From Gammaproteobacteria bacterium (GTDB taxonomy: Bacteria; Pseudomonadota; Gammaproteobacteria; Arenicellales; JAOTYS01): DNA of 5,150 nucleotides. The DNA lies in assembly GCA_029861795.1 (NCBI GenBank), contig JAOTYS010000352.1, positions 1-5,150 on the forward strand, written 5' to 3'. A model generated the notes under the pieces. It worked only from the letters and a program-made list of their open reading frames with translations, made no database searches and was not told the origin of the DNA. Positions 1 to 4,747 of this stretch are shown here, in pieces (within the stretch, counting starts at the first letter, position 1; each line of letters starts with the position of its first letter). The position numbers and the translations under genes are program-made.

Positions 1-324
1 ACAACATGCCGTTGAGTAGGTGTGTCTTTAGGCGCACACAGGTTATTCGCCTGAAGGGCGAACCTACAACATGCCGTTGAGTAGGTGTGTCTTTAGGCGC
101 ACACAGGTTATTCGCCTGAAGGGCGAACCTACAACATGCCGTTGAGTAGGTGTGTCTTTAGGCGCACACAGGTTATTCGCCTGAAGGGCGAACCTACAAC
201 ATGCCGTTGAGTAGCTGTGTCTTTAGGCGCACACAGGTTATTCGCCTGAAGGGCAAACCTACAACATGCCGTTGAGTAGGTGCGTCTTTAGGCGCACATA
301 GGGTTGTTCGCTGAAGGCACCTAC
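1..324. repeat. 65-bp tandem array of paired REP-like (BIME-like) palindromes
   Basis: Five consecutive units begin at 1, 66, 131, 196 and 261. Units 1-3 are identical, unit 4 differs by G to C at 215 and G to A at 255, and unit 5 is diverged in its right half. Each unit holds two inverted hairpins. On the plus strand GTAG (16-19) precedes stem GTGTGTC (20-26), loop TTTA and arm GGCGCAC (31-37). On the minus strand GTAGG (complement of 63-67) precedes stem TTCGCC, loop CTTCA and arm GGCGAA (complement of 46-62). A GTAG head before a short imperfect palindrome is the hallmark of REP elements mobilised by RAYT (TnpA-REP) proteins, and inverted pairs define BIMEs. The tandem repetition is directly visible; the REP assignment is inference, as no RAYT gene is in the window. 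The left end of the array lies outside it. Confidence 0.85.
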
Positions 325-338
325 CTAATCGGAAAAGC

Positions 339-415
339 CATTTACTGAAGAACAGAAACCCGTTAGCCTTTGGTTTTTGCCTCTCATAAATCCATCGAAA
401 ACATAACATGCCGTT
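339..415 (+). repeat. Direct repeat copy 1 (duplicated leader segment)
   Basis: This segment matches 1406-1481. The first 39 bases differ at one position only (G at 362, A at 1429). The rest, after a one-base difference in T-run length, is about three-quarters identical and ends in a shared CATGCCGTT. Copy 2 lies directly upstream of, and reaches into, the hydantoinase gene, so copy 1 may be a duplicated leader. Its ATG (408) opens only a 13-codon frame ending at the TAG at 447-449, so any coding potential of the original gene is lost here. Both copies keep a weak TTTACT - 17 bp - TAGCCT pair that could be a promoter. Confidence 0.75.
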
Positions 416-492
416 ATTGCGACCAACGAAGTCACATAACCGTTCTTAGGAGGCACTAGCGATACACAATTCTAAACAAAGAGGAGGATTCA

Positions 493-1083
493 ATGGGCAC
501 GTTTAAATTGAGCTCTTTATTGATGAGTTCGGCAGTTGCGGTGGCATTGTTCATAGGGGGTGGGGTGGCCAACGCAGAGACGTTGAGTGGCGCGAAGCCC
601 GTTGATCCGCAGCCGGACAGTGGGAAACTAAAGCCAGGGCTTGCCGTCACCTACTACTATGCGATGTTTGAGGATGTTAAGCACGTTGGTACTCTCGTCA
701 AAGGTAAAAAGGGTGAGCCGCTTGAGCTGCTCGACCATGTCGGCGCGGACACGAAAGTCCTAACCTCGAAAAAAATTTGGGGTGTTGGCGCTGAGATCAG
801 GGGCTTGATCAATCTTGCTTCAACCGGTACTTACACCTTTCGGATCAATTCCAATGATGGGATAAAGGTTGTAATCGGCGGTGTGCTCATTCATGAGGAC
901 CCACTGATCCACCCCGACACAATGTCCGATCCTATTGAGTTTGAAGTTCAGGAAGCCGGTTGGTACGACTTCGCTGTCGATTATTACCAGAAAAAAGGGA
1001 CATACGCTCTGCAGATGTTTTGGACACCGCCCACTGAAGGCGAGACGATAGTGCCCGCTAGTGCCTACGGCTACCTTGAATAG
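493..1083 (+). CDS. Secreted PA14-like domain protein
   Basis: This encodes a 196-residue protein. Residues 1-28 look like a Sec signal peptide: a Lys near the start, a hydrophobic stretch (LLMSSAVAVALFIGGGV) and an AxA-type cleavage site ANA|ET, so it is probably periplasmic or secreted. After a Pro/Lys-rich linker the body (about residues 48-195) resembles a PA14 beta-barrel domain. It has a TGTYTFRINSNDGIKVVIGG stretch (the typical G-Y-x-F plus S-x-DG pattern), then EAGWYDFAVDYYQ, YALQMFWTPP and a closing IVPASAYGYL. PA14 domains generally bind carbohydrate, but no ligand can be named. The ATG is fixed by a strong GAGGAGG at 481-487 with 5-nt spacing. No enzyme domain is attached, unlike many PA14 proteins fused to glycosidases or adhesins. 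It lies between the two direct-repeat copies, and nothing links it to the hydantoin genes except adjacency. PA14 recognition is from memory of the pattern, without a profile search. Confidence 0.85.
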   Translation: MGTFKLSSLLMSSAVAVALFIGGGVANAETLSGAKPVDPQPDSGKLKPGLAVTYYYAMFEDVKHVGTLVKGKKGEPLELLDHVGADTKVLTSKKIWGVGAEIRGLINLASTGTYTFRINSNDGIKVVIGGVLIHEDPLIHPDTMSDPIEFEVQEAGWYDFAVDYYQKKGTYALQMFWTPPTEGETIVPASAYGYLE

Positions 1084-1102
1084 CGGCTTCCTGATAATGG
1101 GC

Positions 1103-1117
1103 AGACGACGCTCGTCT
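1103..1117 (+). terminator. Possible hairpin downstream of the PA14-like gene
   Basis: AGACGA (1103-1108), loop CGC, TCGTCT (1112-1117) form a perfect 6-bp stem 20 bases after the stop codon. There is no T-run after it, so it may be an mRNA 3'-end stabiliser or a weak terminator rather than a classical intrinsic one. Confidence 0.3.
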
Positions 1118-1189
1118 CGGTTGGCGGATCGTCCCTTCTCTAGCAAGTCAGACGAGCTAAGTCTCTACATAAACTCGTTCCAATAATTT

Positions 1190-1209
1190 ATTGATTTAAT
1201 TAAATCAAT
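1190..1209. promoter_or_regulatory. 20-bp perfect AT-rich palindrome, candidate operator
   Basis: ATTGATTTAATTAAATCAAT is its own reverse complement over all 20 bases and sits in an AT-rich island between two GC-richer flanks. A gapless palindrome of this size is typical of a dimeric repressor site. It lies about 265 bases before the hydantoinase start, rather far for simple repression, and the cognate regulator is unknown. Confidence 0.4.
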
Positions 1210-1405
1210 CTGAACCCCGCTTGGATTTTTTCCTGCGCTAAAGGCGCAGTCAGAGGAATTTCTTGTCGGCCGCCTGAATCTTGCATGGGGCATTCTGAGT
1301 AACTGCACGGGCCCTGTATCGATCTGCTAGCTGGGTCACGCTCGGTCCATAGCCCTAAGGGCAAGGGATCACGTGGAAATCCTTCAGACTTGGCAACTTC
1401 GAGAG

Positions 1406-1481
1406 CATTTACTGAAGAACAGAAACCCATTAGCCTTTGGTTTTGCGTCTCCATCATTCCATTGAACAATACCATGCCGTT
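1406..1481 (+). repeat. Direct repeat copy 2, overlapping the hydantoinase start
   Basis: Partner of the repeat at 339-415. The near-identical part (1406-1444) is followed by a more diverged part that includes the hydantoinase ATG (1474) and its first codons. It therefore makes up the immediate leader of the hydantoinase gene. It has no Shine-Dalgarno sequence. A weak promoter-like pair TTTACT (1408-1413) and TAGCCT (1431-1436), 17 bp apart, is conserved in copy 1. Confidence 0.75.
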
Positions 1482-2931
1482 CGACTTGCTCATTCGTAAT
1501 GGTTCGGTAGTCACGGCCGCCGACACCATGCGCTGTGATGTCGGAATCCGCAACGGGCGCATTGCCGCCTTGGCTGAGAACTTGGGTGGCGCCACCCGGG
1601 AAATCGACGCCACCGGTAAGCTCATTTTGCCCGGCGGTATAGATAGCCATTGCCATATCGAGCAACGCTCGTCATTCGGCGTGATGTGCGCCGACGATTT
1701 TTACTCGGGTACAGTCTCGGCAGCGTTTGGAGGCACTACCACTATCATTCCGTTCGCAGCCCAATACCGTGGCCAATCGTTGAGGGAAGTTGTAAGCGAA
1801 TATCGCAGTTTGGCGGAACCGAAAGCAGTCATTGACTATGCAATCCACCTGATCATCTCCGATCCGACTGACCAGGTCCTCGGACAAGAACTGCCGGCTC
1901 TCATAAAAGACGGGTACACCTCGTTCAAAGTCTACATGACTTACGATGACCTCAAACTCAATGACTACCAGATATTAGACATTCTACAGCTTGCACGGCG
2001 CGAAGCGGCGATGGTGATGGTTCATGCGGAGAATCATGAAATCATCCAGTGGCTAACGGAAAAGTTGCTTAACAAAGGCTACGGCGCACCCAAATACCAC
2101 GCGATCGCCCACGCTCGCATTGCAGAAGGAGAGGCGACCAACCGAGTAATCAATCTCGCAGAGCTGTTGGACGTACCAATATTGATCGTGCACGTGTCGG
2201 CTGAGGATGCTGTAAAGCAAATACGTCGCGCGCAGCATCAGGGTCTCAAGATCTATGCTGAAACCTGCCCACAATACCTATTCTTAAGCGCGGACGATCT
2301 TGATCGCGAAGGCATGGAAGGGGCTAAATTTTGTTGCAGCCCACCACCCCGGGATGTTGCCAACCAGGCGACAATCTGGAGCGGACTTACTGACGGCACC
2401 TTCTCAGTTTTTTCTTCTGATCACGCGCCTTATCGTTTCGACGAGAGTGGCAAACTCGCCCATGGCACTAACGCTCCATTCAAGCGCATTGCCAATGGGG
2501 TGCCAGGCCTTGAGCTACGTTTGCCACTATTGTTCTCGGAAGGTGTAAACCAGGGTCGTTTAACCTTACAGCAATTCGTGGCATTGACCGCCACCAATGC
2601 TGCACGACTATATGGCCTCTATCCGCGCAAGGGTTCCATAGCCATCGGCGCGGACGCTGATCTCGCCATCTGGGATCCCGATAAAGAGGTCGTAGTGAGC
2701 GCTGCAAATATTCACGATCGGGTAGGGTACACACCCTATGAGGGCAAGCCTCTCACAGGCTGGCCAGTCACTGTGATCAGCCGCGGACGAGTGGTAGTGG
2801 ATGATGGTGAGCTATTAGTGGATCGAGGCAGCGGTGAATTTCTACCCTGCGACCATCCCGCCCCCGCCAAACCTCTCGGTCGCACCGCACCGGAAATGGA
2901 TCCTATCCATAATTTCAACGCTGAGTTGTGA
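1474..2931 (+). CDS. hydA: Hydantoinase / dihydropyrimidinase
   Basis: This 485-residue cyclic amidohydrolase hydrolyses the ring of 5-substituted hydantoins or dihydropyrimidines to N-carbamoyl amino acids; it is probably cytosolic. Its length is normal for the family. The binuclear metal ligands are all visible: H59-C-H61 in GIDSHCHIE, K152 in FKVYMTYDD (the lysine that is carboxylated), H184 in HAEN, H240 in HVSAEDA and D316 in SSDHAPY. The substrate-loop motif NGVPGLELRLP follows at 341-351. The family usually has HTH where this protein has HCH, a conservative spacing-preserving change. I chose the ATG at 1474 because MPFDLLIRNG matches the normal family start. A TTG at 1390 would add 28 residues encoded by the direct repeat. 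No ribosome site precedes 1474, which is odd for this window. The carbamoylase gene follows after 18 bases, so the two are probably co-transcribed. Whether hydantoins or dihydropyrimidines are the native substrate cannot be told from sequence; the partner genes favour D-hydantoins. Confidence 0.95.
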   Translation: MPFDLLIRNGSVVTAADTMRCDVGIRNGRIAALAENLGGATREIDATGKLILPGGIDSHCHIEQRSSFGVMCADDFYSGTVSAAFGGTTTIIPFAAQYRGQSLREVVSEYRSLAEPKAVIDYAIHLIISDPTDQVLGQELPALIKDGYTSFKVYMTYDDLKLNDYQILDILQLARREAAMVMVHAENHEIIQWLTEKLLNKGYGAPKYHAIAHARIAEGEATNRVINLAELLDVPILIVHVSAEDAVKQIRRAQHQGLKIYAETCPQYLFLSADDLDREGMEGAKFCCSPPPRDVANQATIWSGLTDGTFSVFSSDHAPYRFDESGKLAHGTNAPFKRIANGVPGLELRLPLLFSEGVNQGRLTLQQFVALTATNAARLYGLYPRKGSIAIGADADLAIWDPDKEVVVSAANIHDRVGYTPYEGKPLTGWPVTVISRGRVVVDDGELLVDRGSGEFLPCDHPAPAKPLGRTAPEMDPIHNFNAEL

Positions 2932-2949
2932 TGTCATAGCGAGGTTTCG

Positions 2950-3888
2950 ATGTCTAGAACAATAAGGGTGGCCGCAGCCCAATTAGGCCCTATCCATAAA
3001 GCCGATACTAGAGAGAGCGTTGTAGAGCGCCTCATTGCGTTGCTGCGGGAGGCGCATTCCGCAGGGTGCAAGCTTGTCGTCTATCCAGAACTCGCGCTCA
3101 CAACTTTTTTTCCGCGCTATATCTATGAGACCCAGGATGAAATTGATGCGTGGTTTGAAAGACAGATGCCTAACCCGGCGACGCAGCCACTGTTCGATGA
3201 GGCAAGCAGGCTGGGCGTCGGATTTCATCTCGGGTACGCGGAGCTCACCGAAGAAGATAGCAGGGTCCGCCACTACAACACCGCCATTCTCGTTGACCCA
3301 GATGGTCGTATGGTCGGTAAGTATCGAAAGGTGCATCTCCCTGGACACGCGGAACCACGCTCCAACGCGCCGTTTCAGCACTTGGAAAAGCGCTATTTCG
3401 ATGTGGGTAACCTTGGCTTTCCTGTGTGGCGTGCGTTCGGTGGAGTAATGGGAATGTGCATCTGTAACGATCGACGCTGGCCGGAAACTTACCGTGTTAT
3501 GGGCTTGCGGGGCGTTGAATTAATCATGCTTGGATACAACACACCCACCACCAACATTGATGGATTTGCCGAACCTTTACACCTCAAACAATTTCATAAT
3601 CATTTAGTAATGCAGGCTGGCGCTTATCAAAACGCATGCTGGGTGGTGGCTGCTGCCAAGGCCGGTAGTGAAGACGGTCATGTCCTGATCGGTGGTTCCT
3701 GCATAGTTGCACCGACTGGCGAAATCGTGGCGAAAGCACACACTGAAGATGATGAAGTCGTTTCTTATAGTTGCGATCTGGCACTAGGCGATTATCTAAA
3801 AGAATCGGTGTTCAACTTCGAAAAGCACCGTCAGATCAAGGCTTACGAGTTGATCACCGAGCGTGCGGGTGCAATTCCTCCAAAATAA
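2950..3888 (+). CDS. hyuC: N-carbamoyl-D-amino-acid hydrolase (nitrilase family)
   Basis: This 312-residue carbon-nitrogen hydrolase cleaves N-carbamoyl amino acids to the free amino acid, CO2 and ammonia, the second step after the hydantoinase. The nitrilase catalytic triad is intact: E47 in YPELALTTFFPR, K127 in GKYRKVHLPGH and C172 in CICNDRRWPET. Further matches to the Agrobacterium-type D-carbamoylase, recalled from memory, are FQHLEKRYF (142-150), NDRRWPETYRVMGL, GYNTPT and MQAGAYQN, plus SCIVAPTGEIVA near the end. Length is within a few residues of that enzyme (about 304). L-carbamoylases belong to the unrelated M20 peptidase fold, so D-selectivity is a reasonable inference, though beta-ureidopropionase-like activity cannot be excluded. 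The start is supported by GAGG at 2941-2944 with 5-nt spacing. It sits 18 bases after the hydantoinase stop, forming an operon, and ends at a hairpin shared with the convergent racemase gene. Confidence 0.93.
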   Translation: MSRTIRVAAAQLGPIHKADTRESVVERLIALLREAHSAGCKLVVYPELALTTFFPRYIYETQDEIDAWFERQMPNPATQPLFDEASRLGVGFHLGYAELTEEDSRVRHYNTAILVDPDGRMVGKYRKVHLPGHAEPRSNAPFQHLEKRYFDVGNLGFPVWRAFGGVMGMCICNDRRWPETYRVMGLRGVELIMLGYNTPTTNIDGFAEPLHLKQFHNHLVMQAGAYQNACWVVAAAKAGSEDGHVLIGGSCIVAPTGEIVAKAHTEDDEVVSYSCDLALGDYLKESVFNFEKHRQIKAYELITERAGAIPPK

Positions 3889-3911
3889 GGGTTAGCAATA
3901 CTGCAAACCCT
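3888..3911 (-). terminator. Hairpin terminator between convergent genes
   Basis: AGGGTT (3888-3893), A, GCA, loop ATAC, TGC, A, AACCCT (3906-3911) form a 9-bp stem broken by one A-A mismatch. On the minus strand the stem is followed by TATTTT, giving a plausible intrinsic terminator for the racemase transcript. On the plus strand it lacks a T-run, so its effect on the carbamoylase transcript may be weaker. It fills most of the 29-bp gap between the two stop codons. Confidence 0.65.
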
Positions 3912-3917
3912 CGGCGA

Positions 3918-4586
3918 TCACGCCCCGTGCGACAATCGTACCGCGCCTATGGCAAATGTCACCGCCGCCTGAGTGGGATCGATTACCGGTAGACCAGTGG
4001 ACTTCTCAATTTCCGCGCGATAACGAGCCATTCCGGTACAACCAATGATCAGCACATCTGCCCCATCCTGGTCTCGCAGTGCAAGCCCAATCTCACACAG
4101 ACGCGGCAACGCTCGTGATTCATCGGCGAGTTCTAATACACCCAAACCTACCGCACGATCGCCAGCAAGTCGTTCACTCAAACCCATGTCGTGCACATAG
4201 CGAATATGTCTGGGCACCGAGGCCTCAAGAATGGAGATTACGCCGAAGCCTCGCCCTCGTGTCATGGCGCATAACATCGCAGACTCAGCGATACCAAACG
4301 TCGGCACCTCACAGATTTCGCGTATGACGTACAAACCTGGATCACTATAACAAGCGATGACAAAGGCGCTGGCTTTGTCGGCATTGTCACTAACAAACCG
4401 GCACAACGGTTCCACCACAGCGTCGATATCGGTCTGGGTCTCAATCGCGGCTGGGCCTTCCTTTAAGGTTACGCAGTCGACAGCCGGCCCGCCCGACATG
4501 CGCAAAGGCTCGAGCGCGTCGCTGATACCGTCGGTTACCGCCTGCGTGGAGTTCGGATTAACGACGACAATTGGGTCACGCATCAT
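3918..4586 (-). CDS. hyuE: Asp/Glu/hydantoin racemase family protein, probable hydantoin racemase
   Basis: This 222-residue cofactor-independent racemase probably interconverts D- and L-5-monosubstituted hydantoins, feeding a stereoselective hydantoinase. The two catalytic cysteines of the family are present: C79 in ACYSDPG and C183 in IGCTGMARYR. Their spacing agrees with characterised hydantoin racemases, where they lie near 76 and 181. The N-terminal VVVNPNST is the usual family opening, and VPTFGIAESAM plus the C-terminal VIDPTQAAV also fit. Two adjacent ATGs are possible (4584-4586 and 4581-4583). The first is taken; only a weak GGGA lies upstream. The gene is convergent with the carbamoylase and divergent from the next amidohydrolase, so it is not in the hydantoinase operon despite the functional link. 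Other Asp/Glu-racemase relatives (allantoin racemase, maleate isomerase, arylmalonate decarboxylase) are the alternatives; neighbours argue for hydantoin or allantoin racemase. Confidence 0.88.
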   Translation of the reverse strand: MMRDPIVVVNPNSTQAVTDGISDALEPLRMSGGPAVDCVTLKEGPAAIETQTDIDAVVEPLCRFVSDNADKASAFVIACYSDPGLYVIREICEVPTFGIAESAMLCAMTRGRGFGVISILEASVPRHIRYVHDMGLSERLAGDRAVGLGVLELADESRALPRLCEIGLALRDQDGADVLIIGCTGMARYRAEIEKSTGLPVIDPTQAAVTFAIGAVRLSHGA

Positions 4587-4619
4587 GCTGGTCCCATGGG
4601 TTCAAACCGAAGATCAAGT

Positions 4620-4649
4620 TTGACACGAAAAGCGCTTTCACGGTCATAT
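4620..4649 (+). promoter_or_regulatory. Candidate promoter of the partial amidohydrolase gene
   Basis: A perfect -35 hexamer TTGACA (4620-4625) is followed after 18 bp by TCATAT (4644-4649), a poor -10. It points toward the amidohydrolase start about 100 bases downstream. The spacer between the boxes carries the palindrome described separately. Support is one good box only. Confidence 0.35.
4627..4640. promoter_or_regulatory. LacI-family-like operator in the divergent spacer
   Basis: GAAAAGCGCTTTCA contains the perfect 10-bp palindrome AAAGCGCTTT (4629-4638) with a central CG. This resembles operators of LacI/GalR-family regulators (it matches 12 of 14 positions of TGAAAGCGCTTTCA). It lies inside the presumed promoter spacer of the rightward gene and 41 bases before the leftward racemase start, so one bound repressor could control both genes. 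No LacI-family gene is in the window. Confidence 0.4.
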
Positions 4650-4734
4650 CCCCCCGACATCACCCACAGTTTAAGCCCGACCGACACGACGAACCTACGA
4701 TGGGTGTGGTTTCGGCCGCGACGCAGGAAAAACA

Positions 4735-4739
4735 AGAGG
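4735..4739 (+). promoter_or_regulatory. Ribosome binding site selecting the ATG at 4748
   Basis: AGAGG lies 8 bases before the ATG at 4748. It favours this start over the in-frame ATG at 4700, which has no comparable site and would add 16 residues of low-complexity, non-family-like sequence. Confidence 0.6.
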
Positions 4740-4747
4740 TTGTATTT

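Larger units (their letters stand above)
1084..1473. other. 390-bp intergenic region without a supported gene
   Basis: No open frame here has a ribosome site and a recognisable product; the frames that cross it are antisense to the neighbouring genes. It contains the hairpin at 1103-1117, an AT-rich patch with a 20-bp palindrome (1190-1209), a CTGCGC-TAAAG-GCGCAG hairpin at 1233-1249 preceded by six T residues, a short GCCC-TAA-GGGC hairpin at 1352-1362, and the second direct-repeat copy from 1406. Control signals for the hydantoinase operon presumably lie here. The stretch 1250-1400 shows nothing I recognise. Confidence 0.7.

Noticed and set aside
1..324. CRISPR array
   Set aside because: The whole 65-bp unit repeats without unique spacers; units 1-3 are identical end to end.
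1..324. Integron attC array
   Set aside because: GTTGAGT fits the GTTRRRY core, but the opposite CTACAAC does not fit RYYYAAC, there are no cassette genes between units, and no integrase is present.
194..409. Minus-strand 71-codon frame over the tandem array
   Set aside because: It is made from repeat sequence with no ribosome site; the peptide stretch it shares with the frame at 1384-1665 reflects the direct DNA repeat.
820..1146. Minus-strand 108-codon frame opposite the PA14-like gene
   Set aside because: It is fully antisense to a well-supported gene with signal peptide and ribosome site; no recognisable product.
1233..1249. CTGCGC-TAAAG-GCGCAG hairpin as an intrinsic terminator
   Set aside because: The T-run (1226-1231) lies before the stem on the plus strand, and the minus-strand 3' side is not T-rich, so the order is wrong for either direction.
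1390..1473. N-terminal 28-residue extension of the hydantoinase from TTG at 1390
   Set aside because: It is encoded by the direct repeat, has no ribosome site and does not resemble the family; MPFDLLIRNG at 1474 is the usual start.
1200..1625. Minus-strand 141-codon frame across the intergenic gap
   Set aside because: It is antisense to the hydantoinase 5' end and shows no family motifs; Ser/Pro/Arg-rich composition is typical of a shadow frame.
2983..3381. Minus-strand 132-codon frame opposite the carbamoylase gene
   Set aside because: Antisense to a gene with intact catalytic triad; no domain pattern.
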